Assembly: GCA_021847385.1 (NCBI GenBank)
Contig: JAJZTV010000116.1
Location: 1 to 6,517 of the forward strand
DNA length: 6,517 nt
Direction: 5' to 3'
Source: Pseudomonadota bacterium
Lineage (GTDB): Bacteria > Pseudomonadota > Gammaproteobacteria > Burkholderiales > Thiobacillaceae
Under the pieces are notes generated by a model. The model was not told the DNA's origin. It worked only from the letters and a program-made list of their open reading frames with translations, and made no database searches. Of the stretch, positions 1-5,816 are shown in pieces. Each line of letters starts with the position of its first letter. Positions within the stretch are counted from its first letter, which is position 1. Both the position numbers and the translations under genes were made by a program.

Positions 1-735
1 GCAGATGGCCAGAAACTCTTCCGCCACCAAGGATGCACCACCAATCAGGCCGCCATCGATATCCGGCTGAGCCAACAATTCGGCTGCATTGCTTGCCTTC
101 ATGCTACCGCCGTACTGAATGATCAGTCCTTCAGCCACCGCCGGGTCCAGGGCCGCGATTTTGCCGCGGATAAAAGCGTGCACCGCCTGCGCCTGCTCCG
201 GCGTGGCCGTCTTACCGGTACCGATTGCCCAAACCGGCTCATAGGCCACCACGGCATCGGCCAAGGCAGCCACACCCGACTTGGCGATGACCGCATCCAG
301 TTGGCGAGCCACCACTTCTTGGGTGATGCCGCCTTCGCGCTCGCCCAGGGTTTCGCCCACACACAGGATAGGAACCAAGCCTGCGGCTTGAGCCGCTTCA
401 AACTTCTCGGCCACCAATTCGTCGGTCTCGCCATAGAGCGCGCGGCGCTCGGAGTGGCCGACAATCACATACTTACAACCGAAGTCACGCAACATGGCGG
501 CCGACACTTCACCGGTGAAGGCCCCCTTGCCATGCTGACTTAGATTCTGCGCACCCCAAGCAACCGGCGAGCCGGCCAACTTGGCTTGCACCTGGGCCAA
601 AAAGGGGAAAGGCACGCAAACCGCGACATCGGTCTTGGCGCCGGCGACACCGGCCAAAACGCCAGCCAACAAGGCCTCGTTTTCAGCCAGGCTACCATGC
701 ATTTTCCAATTGCCGGCGACGAGTTTGCGACGCAT
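1..735 (-). CDS. tpiA: Triosephosphate isomerase, 3' end cut by window edge
   Basis: Cytoplasmic glycolytic and gluconeogenic enzyme that interconverts dihydroxyacetone phosphate and glyceraldehyde 3-phosphate. Translating the minus strand from the ATG at 735 gives 245 uninterrupted codons to the window edge; family members are about 250 residues, so only the last few residues and the stop are missing. Visible signatures are the N-terminal substrate-binding AGNWKMH (residues 7-13, Asn9 and Lys11), GHSERR with the electrophilic His94, AYEPVWAIGTGKTA with the general base Glu166 and mobile loop 6 (about 164-177), and the phosphate-binding YGGS (208-211) and GGLIGGASL (228-236) loops. All catalytic residues are present, so it should be active. 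The start is fixed by a strong Shine-Dalgarno GGAGGGG a few bases upstream and by the expected N-terminus. A sigma70-like promoter lies just upstream, so it is probably transcribed independently of the genes to its right. Identification is very secure. Confidence 0.97.
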   Translation of the reverse strand, partial: MRRKLVAGNWKMHGSLAENEALLAGVLAGVAGAKTDVAVCVPFPFLAQVQAKLAGSPVAWGAQNLSQHGKGAFTGEVSAAMLRDFGCKYVIVGHSERRALYGETDELVAEKFEAAQAAGLVPILCVGETLGEREGGITQEVVARQLDAVIAKSGVAALADAVVAYEPVWAIGTGKTATPEQAQAVHAFIRGKIAALDPAVAEGLIIQYGGSMKASNAAELLAQPDIDGGLIGGASLVAEEFLAIC

Positions 736-759
736 AAACCCCTCCGAATAAAGGGCGCA

Positions 760-788
760 ATGGTAGTCGTTCCTCGCCTCCCGGTCAA
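760..788 (-). promoter_or_regulatory. Predicted sigma70-type promoter of tpiA
   Basis: Read on the minus strand, a -35 box TTGACC (783-788, 5 of 6 consensus matches) and a -10 box TACCAT (760-765, 4 of 6) are separated by exactly 17 bp. Transcription would begin near 752-754 and leave a leader of about 18 nt that carries the GGAGGGG ribosome binding site. Position, spacing and lack of a competing candidate make this convincing, but it is a prediction from sequence only. Confidence 0.7.
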
Positions 789-789
789 T

Positions 790-825
790 TCAGCCGTGTC
801 GCTGCCAGGGCGATCAGACGGCTGA
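790..825 (-). terminator. Inverted repeat after the small gene, terminator-like
   Basis: Perfect 8-bp arms (TCAGCCGT and ACGGCTGA on the minus strand; 818-825 and 790-797) enclose a 20-nt centre that can pair further through a TCG/CGA triplet (811-813 with 799-801). The first arm abuts the stop codon of the 76-codon gene and the second ends two bases before the tpiA -35 box. No T run follows, so it is not a textbook intrinsic terminator. It could be a weak or Rho-assisted terminator, a 3'-end stabilising hairpin, or an operator next to the tpiA promoter. Confidence 0.35.
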
Positions 826-1056
826 CTAGGAAAGGTATTTCTGCAAGCGGCGCTCGATCAGGTGGCGGTCGAAACGCCATTCCTCCAACATACCCAGAGC
901 CAAGGCGAAGGCCTTGGGCTTGAGGTCGTACAAACGGGCCAATTCGAACGCCGCCCCCGATTCCAAGGAATGGCACAAGTCCTTCAATGCCGTCGCCTCA
1001 AGCGTCTCTGAATTATTCTGAATGTATTTCGCAATCGCCTTGACCACAGTAGCCAT
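826..1056 (-). CDS. Small conserved-looking protein of unknown function, 76 aa
   Basis: I do not recognise the family. The 76-residue product looks soluble and mainly helical: an amphipathic N-terminal stretch (about 3-14), a middle helix-rich part with one Cys (Cys28), and a charged C-terminal end with a WRFDRHLIERRLQKYL stretch (60-75). No signal peptide, membrane segment or metal-binding cluster is visible. It is probably a real gene: the ATG at 1056 is preceded by AAGGA at suitable spacing, and that site overlaps the TAA stop of the upstream pyruvate-kinase relative (TAAGGACGAAGACGATG), with only 11 bp between the two coding regions. That arrangement implies co-transcription and probably translational coupling. 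Its composition resembles its neighbours. A partner or modulator of the upstream enzyme is conceivable, but that rests on position alone. Confidence 0.75.
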   Translation of the reverse strand: MATVVKAIAKYIQNNSETLEATALKDLCHSLESGAAFELARLYDLKPKAFALALGMLEEWRFDRHLIERRLQKYLS

Positions 1057-1067
1057 CGTCTTCGTCC

Positions 1068-2906
1068 TTACCAGTGCAAGGCCCGCAACCTGGGCATCTT
1101 CTTACGTTGATGGGCGCGCATACGCCGCACGATATCGTCCAACACTTCCAGGGCGTCAAGTACGAACGGTCCTTTGTTCAGCATGACGCATTCGGCCCGC
1201 TCCGACATCGCGGCATCGGTCATCTCCGCCCGCGAGGGCAGGCGCTCCTTGATCAGGCCTTCCAACACCTGGGTGGCCCACACCACCGGCACCCGGGCCG
1301 CCTCGGCCAGCCACAGGATCTCTTCCTGCATCTCGGCCAAGCGCTCCCAGCCGATCTCCATCGCCAAGTCGCCGCGTGCGATCATCAGCCCGAACGGCGA
1401 GGCGCCGGCGCCGCGGACGATGATCTCGGGCAGGTTCGCCACCGCCTTGCGGGTCTCGATCTTGGCGATCAGCCCCATGCCGACCGCATCGCGCGCCGCA
1501 AACTCTTCGGCCAGGCGCCCCATGTCGTCCGCCGTCTGGATGAAGGAGTAGCCCACCAGATCGGCATGCCTGGCGACAAAGTCCAGATCGCGCAGGTCCT
1601 TGTCCATCAACGGCGGCAACGCCAAGTCGCTGTCCGGGAAGTTCAGGCCCTTGCCTGAGCGAATCTTGGCGCCTTTAGATGACGCCCGTGTGACGCGCAG
1701 CCAGGCGCCGGCGCCATCCACCCGCTCCACTGTCGCGGCGACCAGGCCGTCGTCGATGAACACCCGCTCGCCCGGCTGCAGGAAATCCAATACCTCGGGC
1801 TGGGCGCATGGGATATGCCCGGCATAAGGCTCCGCCCCCCAGCCCGGACATGCCGGCAAGCCCGGCGTTGGCACACGCGCCAGCAGGAATAGATCGCCGA
1901 CATGGACCGCCAGGCTGGCCGGCTTGGCCGGCAGGGCACCGACCTTGGCGGACGCCTTGCGCCGCCCCTTGCCATGGGTGGGCACATGCTCGAGCCGGGT
2001 ACCGGCCTCCAGCCACACCGCCTCTGCGGCGCTGGCCATGACCTGCGCCTCGCCGGCCCGCTCGATGACATTGAGCACCCGCTTGCGGCCGCGGGCATCG
2101 ACCAGTTCGATCTTGTCGCCGGCATGCAGCCCCCGCAGCCAGTCCGCCGGCACCGGCAAGCCGGGGTAGCGCCCCGGCCTCACACCGGCCTGCATCGCGC
2201 CATCCAAAATGACATAAGCGGGCATGATGAGCTTACCCGCCGCATCCTGGCTCGGTCTGAGCTGGAGGCTGGCCGGCCGCAGGGCCATCTCGCCGGTACG
2301 CAACTTGGGGCCGGCGAGGTCCATCATGATCCGGCAGGAGCAGCCCAATGACGATGCCGCGCTGCGTACCTGCTCGACCATCCCGGCCCAAGCCGTTTCG
2401 TCGTCATGGGCACAATTGATTCGCGCTACGCTCATCCCGCGCCTGATCAACTCGCGCACCAGGTACTGGTCACTTGCCGCTTCGCTCGGCAGCGTAACCA
2501 TGATACGGCTGCGGCGGCGCTGGGGCATTGGTCCGAACAGGTCGCGCGCATGGGTCGACAATCGATTGCTGCCTTGTCGGTTGTGCTTGGCCAGTTTTTT
2601 TAGTGTCGCCAGTTCAGGCGGGCTACCCAAAAGGGCGTCGAGGTTAACCAACACCGCATCCAGCGTGGACAGGACATGACCTTCGCAACGGCCAAGCGAA
2701 GACAGGCCCAACTCGGCCAATCGATCTTGCAATTCGCGTAGGTCTTGACGACGGAAGCTGATGTAGGCGGCAAGGTTGGCGGCATCGACCGCAAAGGCAG
2801 CACGTCGGATATGGGGCTGCCAGGCATGCATCAACTCCGCCTGGCCGGCGACGACGCTGGCACGCAACTGCAACAGGATATCGCGGATATTGGCCAGCCC
2901 TTCCAC
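1068..2906 (-). CDS. Divergent pyruvate-kinase-family protein with extra N-terminal domain and no C-terminal domain
   Basis: About 612 aa, against about 470-500 for ordinary pyruvate kinase (phosphoenolpyruvate + ADP to pyruvate + ATP). Numbering from the preferred GTG start: residues 1-128 are a helical extension with a GLSSLGR motif (67-73); the barrel begins near 133. Active-site matches are ARIN (Arg162, Asn164), MDLAGPKLRTG (195-205, Asp196), FIDDGL (383-388), LIAKIE (479-484, Lys482 and Glu484), MIARGDL (508-514, Asp513) and ATQVLE (544-549, Thr545). Differences are Ala166 where pyruvate kinases have the Ser of NxSH, loss of the IGP motif near the barrel start, about 125 extra residues (206-330) before the lid, and an end soon after the VMLNKGPF stretch where GETA and the allosteric domain would follow. 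Start choice: the GTG at 2906 has GGAGG five bases upstream; an upstream in-frame TTG at 2924 (618 aa) has no good site; the first ATG is at 2831. The frame is intact and key residues remain, so it is not a pseudogene. Activity as a true pyruvate kinase is likely but unproven. Confidence 0.85.
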   Translation of the reverse strand: MEGLANIRDILLQLRASVVAGQAELMHAWQPHIRRAAFAVDAANLAAYISFRRQDLRELQDRLAELGLSSLGRCEGHVLSTLDAVLVNLDALLGSPPELATLKKLAKHNRQGSNRLSTHARDLFGPMPQRRRSRIMVTLPSEAASDQYLVRELIRRGMSVARINCAHDDETAWAGMVEQVRSAASSLGCSCRIMMDLAGPKLRTGEMALRPASLQLRPSQDAAGKLIMPAYVILDGAMQAGVRPGRYPGLPVPADWLRGLHAGDKIELVDARGRKRVLNVIERAGEAQVMASAAEAVWLEAGTRLEHVPTHGKGRRKASAKVGALPAKPASLAVHVGDLFLLARVPTPGLPACPGWGAEPYAGHIPCAQPEVLDFLQPGERVFIDDGLVAATVERVDGAGAWLRVTRASSKGAKIRSGKGLNFPDSDLALPPLMDKDLRDLDFVARHADLVGYSFIQTADDMGRLAEEFAARDAVGMGLIAKIETRKAVANLPEIIVRGAGASPFGLMIARGDLAMEIGWERLAEMQEEILWLAEAARVPVVWATQVLEGLIKERLPSRAEMTDAAMSERAECVMLNKGPFVLDALEVLDDIVRRMRAHQRKKMPRLRALHW

Positions 2907-2931
2907 TCGCCCCTCCGTGAACAAGGCCCAC

Positions 2932-2954
2932 GCCGATGGTCACGCCCCATCGGC
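2932..2954 (-). repeat. Perfect 8-bp inverted repeat just upstream of the pyruvate-kinase relative
   Basis: Arms GCCGATGG (2947-2954, minus-strand reading) and CCATCGGC (2932-2939) flank a 7-nt loop. It lies about 25 bases before the GTG start and close to the Shine-Dalgarno sequence. It could be a leader hairpin or a dimeric operator. No -10/-35 pair is visible next to it, so its role is open, and short GC-rich inverted repeats also occur by chance. Confidence 0.35.
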
Positions 2955-3024
2955 CCCGTTCGGTCCTGCCATCGACAAACCGGCACAACCGCCTGCACCG
3001 ACCACCGCCTAGGCAAGCCACTTG

Positions 3025-3056
3025 GCGCGAGGCGGCCTCCGCCGCCCGTCCCGCGC
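3025..3056 (-). terminator. GC-rich stem-loop directly after pstB
   Basis: Starting at the base after the pstB stop codon, a 5-bp outer stem (GCGCG, 3052-3056, with CGCGC, 3025-3029) encloses a 6-bp inner stem (GGCGGC, 3041-3046, with GCCGCC, 3031-3036) closed by a 4-nt loop. An asymmetric internal loop of 1 and 5 nt separates the two. No T run follows, so intrinsic termination would be weak; a 3'-end block protecting the pst message, or Rho-assisted termination, fits as well. It marks the boundary between the pst operon and the next gene. Confidence 0.4.
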
Positions 3057-3839
3057 TTAACCGAAGCGCCCGGTAATGTAATCCTCGGTTTGGGCCTTGC
3101 GCGGCTTCACGAACAATTCATCGGTCTTGCCGAACTCGACCAGCTCACCGAGATACATGAAGGCGGTGAAGTCGGAGATACGCGCCGCCTGCTGCATATT
3201 GTGCGTCACGATTACGATGGTGTATTCGTATTTCAGTTCGTTGACCAATTCCTCGATTTTGGCCGTCGAAATGGGATCCAGCGCCGAAGTCGGTTCATCC
3301 AATAGCAGAACCTCGGGCTTGACCGAAACCGCCCGGGCGATACACAAGCGCTGTTGCTGACCACCGGACAGCGACAGGCCGCTCTGCTGCAGTTTGTCTT
3401 TGACTTCATCCCACAATGCCGCCTTGCGCAGCGCCCATTCGACACGGTCGTCCATCTCGGAGGCAGGCATCTTTTCATACAGCCGCACCCCGAAGGCGAT
3501 ATTTTCGTAGATGGTCATCGGGAACGGCGTCGGCTTCTGGAAGACCATGCCGATCTTGGCACGTATCATGTTGACGTCCTGCTTCTTCTCGAGCAGGTTC
3601 TTGCCGTGGAACAAAATCTGCCCTTCCGCCCGGTGGCCGGGGTAGAGGTCATACATGCGGTTGAAGGTGCGCAGCAATGTGGACTTGCCACAGCCTGACG
3701 GCCCGATGAAGGCGGTCACCTTGTTCTTGGCAATATCCAGGCTAACGCCGTTCAGCCCCTTGAAATCGCCATAGAAGAAATCCAGGCCACGAACTTGCAG
3801 GGCAATTTCCTCGCCAGTCAGGGTGGATTGTTCGGACAT
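3057..3839 (-). CDS. pstB: Phosphate ABC transporter, ATP-binding protein PstB
   Basis: Cytoplasmic ATPase that powers phosphate import through PstC-PstA; a PstB homodimer is expected. At 260 aa it has normal family length. Motifs in order: Walker A GPSGCGKST (46-54, Lys52), Q-loop Gln101 in VFQKPTPFPM, the ABC signature LSGGQQQR (157-164), Walker B VLLLDEP (177-183, catalytic Glu182), D-loop SALD (185-188) and switch His213 in VTHNMQQA. The Q-loop context with KPTPFPM and the D-loop region ALDPIST are typical of PstB rather than of other importer ATPases. The ATG at 3839 has GGAG eight bases upstream, and the 21-bp gap after pstA points to one transcript. Nothing appears missing. Unlike many pst operons, no phoU follows; instead there is a GC-rich hairpin and an unrelated gene. 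Confidence 0.97.
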   Translation of the reverse strand: MSEQSTLTGEEIALQVRGLDFFYGDFKGLNGVSLDIAKNKVTAFIGPSGCGKSTLLRTFNRMYDLYPGHRAEGQILFHGKNLLEKKQDVNMIRAKIGMVFQKPTPFPMTIYENIAFGVRLYEKMPASEMDDRVEWALRKAALWDEVKDKLQQSGLSLSGGQQQRLCIARAVSVKPEVLLLDEPTSALDPISTAKIEELVNELKYEYTIVIVTHNMQQAARISDFTAFMYLGELVEFGKTDELFVKPRKAQTEDYITGRFG

Positions 3840-3860
3840 TACAGTGCTCCGGAGTATGAA

Positions 3861-4703
3861 TTAGAAGTTGTCTTTCTGGCGGAAGATGACGCGCGCGCCG
3901 ATGTTGATGGCGAGCACGAGCAACGCGATCAACAACGACCCGCCCCAGGCCAACTGAACCCAATTGTCGTAGGGACTCATGCCGAACTGGAAGATCACCA
4001 CGGGCAGGTTTCCCATGGGTTTTGACATATCGGTGCTGTAGAACTGGTTGTTCAGCGCGGTGAACAGGAGTGGCGCGGTTTCGCCGGTGACCCGCGCGAC
4101 GGCCAGAAGGACGCCGGTCACCACGCCGGCCTTCACCGAGCGTAGCGTCACCTTGAGGGATACCTGCCAACGCGGCGCGCCGAGCGCGAAGGCGGCCTCG
4201 CGCAAACTAGGCGGCACCAGCCTGAGCATGTTCTCGGTGGTGCGCAGCACGACCGGAATGGCAATGAGGGACAGCGCGATCGATCCCGCCCAGCCGGAGA
4301 AGCCGCCGAAGCTGACCACCCACAGGGCATAGACGAACAAGCCGATGACGATGGACGGCGCGGACAACATGATGTCGGTCACGAAACGGGTAACGGCCGC
4401 GAATTTCGACTTGTCCCCGAATTCGGCCAAATAGATGCCGGCCAAAATGCCGAACGGCGTCGAGACGAAGGTCGTGACAAACAGAATCAAGCCGCTGCCG
4501 ACGATAGCATTACGCAACCCGCCACCGAGAGAGCCGGGCGCGGGGGTGTCTTTCGTAAAGAAGTCCCAATCGAGCGCGGAAAACCCTTTCGAAAACAGCG
4601 TCCAGAGTATCCAGAGCAAGGCGGCAAAGCCAATCGCCATTGCCAGCATGGACAGGCCGATGCCGATGCGGTTAATCCACAGACGTTGGGTATACAGACT
4701 CAT
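3861..4703 (-). CDS. pstA: Phosphate ABC transporter, permease protein PstA
   Basis: Inner-membrane subunit that forms the phosphate channel with PstC. The 280-residue length is normal. Six hydrophobic segments can be placed at about 12-37, 67-93, 112-134, 139-157, 192-214 and 254-274. Between the fourth and fifth lies the cytoplasmic coupling (EAA-type) loop, REAAFALGAPRWQVSLKVTL (168-187), which docks on PstB. The later motif VARVTGETAPLLFTA (202-216) is characteristic of PstA. The ATG at 4703 has AGGGG six bases upstream, and that site overlaps the TAG stop of pstC (TAGGGGTCAGGAATG); the gap is only 9 bp, so translation is probably coupled and PstA and PstC are made in similar amounts. No oddities seen. 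Confidence 0.96.
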   Translation of the reverse strand: MSLYTQRLWINRIGIGLSMLAMAIGFAALLWILWTLFSKGFSALDWDFFTKDTPAPGSLGGGLRNAIVGSGLILFVTTFVSTPFGILAGIYLAEFGDKSKFAAVTRFVTDIMLSAPSIVIGLFVYALWVVSFGGFSGWAGSIALSLIAIPVVLRTTENMLRLVPPSLREAAFALGAPRWQVSLKVTLRSVKAGVVTGVLLAVARVTGETAPLLFTALNNQFYSTDMSKPMGNLPVVIFQFGMSPYDNWVQLAWGGSLLIALLVLAINIGARVIFRQKDNF

Positions 4704-4712
4704 TCCTGACCC

Positions 4713-5693
4713 CTACTTGCCCTGCTTCTTGGTGCCGCGATGGATCAACCAGCGCGAAACCGCCAAGACGAAGAAGGTAATGACGAACAACAAGAAGCCC
4801 AGCGCGAACAACGACGAAATATGCAATCCCGGCTCGGCCTCGCCGAATTCATTGGCCAAAGTCGAGGCAATCGAGGTGCCCGGCGAGAACAGGCTGGCGG
4901 GCAAACGGCTGGAATTGCCGATCACGAAGGTCACTGCCATCGTCTCGCCCAAGGCGCGGCCGAGGCCGAGCATGACGCCGCCGATCACGCCGACGCGGGT
5001 GTAGGGCAGCACGATGTTCCAGACCACCTCCCAGGTTGTGCAACCGACGCCGTAAGCCGACTCTTTGAGCACGGGCGGCACGGTTTCGAACACATCCCGC
5101 ATCACGGAAGCGATGAAGGGGATGACCATCAGCGCCAGGACGATGCTGGCGGTCAGGATGCCAATGCCAATTGGAGGCCCCGCGAAAAAGCCACCGACAA
5201 GGGGCAACTTGCCCAGGGTGTCCTGGATTATCGGCTGCACATGATTCGAAAACAGCGGCGCGAAGATGAACAATCCCCAAATACCGAAGACGATGGAGGG
5301 TACACCGGCCAGCAGTTCGATCGCCGTGCCAAGCGGGCGACGCAACCAGGTCGGGCAGGTTTCGGTCAGGAACAGGGCGATCCCGAAGCTGATCGGCACA
5401 GCAAAAAGCAAGGCGATGAGCGAGGTGATCAGCGTGCCGTAAATGGCGATCCGGGCACCGAACTTCTCGTCGGGAATGCTCCAGACATCCCCCCAGATGA
5501 AGCCCCAGCCAAATTCCTTGAATGCCGGAGCGGCCTGATGTCCCAGGGAGACGATGATGCCGGCCAGCGCGGCGAGCACGATCATGGCGAACACCATCGT
5601 TATCTGATGGAAGGCCAAATCCTGCAGCTTGAACAGCTTCCCCCGCGTGGTCTGATTGCTTTGGGGCAGGCCGTGAGTCGACACTTCACTCAT
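4713..5693 (-). CDS. pstC: Phosphate ABC transporter, permease protein PstC
   Basis: Inner-membrane partner of PstA in the phosphate channel. The 326-residue length is typical. After a polar N-terminus there are hydrophobic segments at about 31-52, 82-109, 125-147, 176-197, 234-258 and 293-314. Family marks include IPDEKFGARIAIYGTLITS (73-91), ELLAGVPSIVFGIWG (126-140), the coupling loop ESAYGVGCTTWEVVWNIVLP (211-230) and GRALGETMAVTFVIGN (245-260). The start is the ATG at 5693; the ribosome binding site is modest (GATGGA about eight bases upstream), unlike the better sites of pstA and pstB. A 123-bp gap with two hairpins separates it from pstS, so its expression probably depends on read-through from pstS; I see no convincing separate promoter in the gap. 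Confidence 0.96.
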   Translation of the reverse strand: MSEVSTHGLPQSNQTTRGKLFKLQDLAFHQITMVFAMIVLAALAGIIVSLGHQAAPAFKEFGWGFIWGDVWSIPDEKFGARIAIYGTLITSLIALLFAVPISFGIALFLTETCPTWLRRPLGTAIELLAGVPSIVFGIWGLFIFAPLFSNHVQPIIQDTLGKLPLVGGFFAGPPIGIGILTASIVLALMVIPFIASVMRDVFETVPPVLKESAYGVGCTTWEVVWNIVLPYTRVGVIGGVMLGLGRALGETMAVTFVIGNSSRLPASLFSPGTSIASTLANEFGEAEPGLHISSLFALGFLLFVITFFVLAVSRWLIHRGTKKQGK

Positions 5694-5726
5694 AAGGACA
5701 GTCCATCCATCTCTTCGCTTGGATTG

Positions 5727-5765
5727 CTACGATAGTGGCCTGGGCGATTCAAGCTGCTATCGTAG
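5727..5765 (-). repeat. Second inverted repeat in the pstS-pstC gap
   Basis: Perfect 9-bp arms CTACGATAG (5757-5765, minus-strand reading) and CTATCGTAG (5727-5735) flank a 21-nt spacer. The first arm starts directly after the T run of the pstS-pstC terminator-like hairpin. In RNA this would form a separate loop downstream, perhaps shielding the 5' end of the pstCAB message or affecting read-through. An operator for a dimeric regulator is the alternative. Confidence 0.45.
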
Positions 5766-5796
5766 AAAACCCGAGAGTGCCATGCGGCACTCTCGG
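5766..5796 (-). terminator. Intercistronic terminator/attenuator between pstS and pstC
   Basis: A perfect 11-bp stem (CCGAGAGTGCC, 5786-5796 in minus-strand reading, pairing with GGCACTCTCGG, 5771-5781) has a 4-nt GCAT loop and is followed by G and four T residues. It begins about 20 bases after the pstS stop. The short T run suggests partial rather than complete termination. This matches the known pattern in binding-protein operons, where such a hairpin raises the level of the binding-protein message relative to the permease genes and protects its 3' end. Confidence 0.75.
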
Positions 5797-5816
5797 ATCA
5801 TCAAACCGTTACCGGA

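Noticed and set aside
540..788. Minus-strand open frame of 82 codons overlapping the start of tpiA
   Set aside because: It is out of frame with tpiA, whose catalytic motifs and strong ribosome binding site are clear, and it would cover the tpiA promoter.
1074..2679. Several plus-strand open frames opposite the pyruvate-kinase relative
   Set aside because: They overlap each other and the minus-strand gene, are rich in Arg, Pro, His and Ala, and have no family motifs; G+C-rich coding DNA often leaves such open shadow frames.
1068..2906. Pyruvate-kinase relative as a decayed pseudogene or gene fusion artefact
   Set aside because: The frame is intact, has a good ribosome binding site, keeps the catalytic Arg, Lys, Glu, Asp and Thr residues, and has a tightly coupled downstream gene.
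2907..3056. Promoter for the pyruvate-kinase relative within the gap after pstB
   Set aside because: TTG-containing hexamers are present, but none has an acceptable -10 box 16-18 bp downstream in this G+C-rich gap.
5694..5701. CTGTCCTT before pstC as a Pho box
   Set aside because: Only one half-site resembles the CTGTCAT repeat of PhoB sites; no second direct repeat is spaced 11 bp away. The real Pho box should lie upstream of pstS, outside the window.
4740..5735. Long plus-strand open frame (331 codons) opposite pstC
   Set aside because: The product is a low-complexity string rich in Gln, Asp, Arg and Gly with no recognisable motif. It is the mirror of the pstC coding frame, whose protein matches the family along its whole length.
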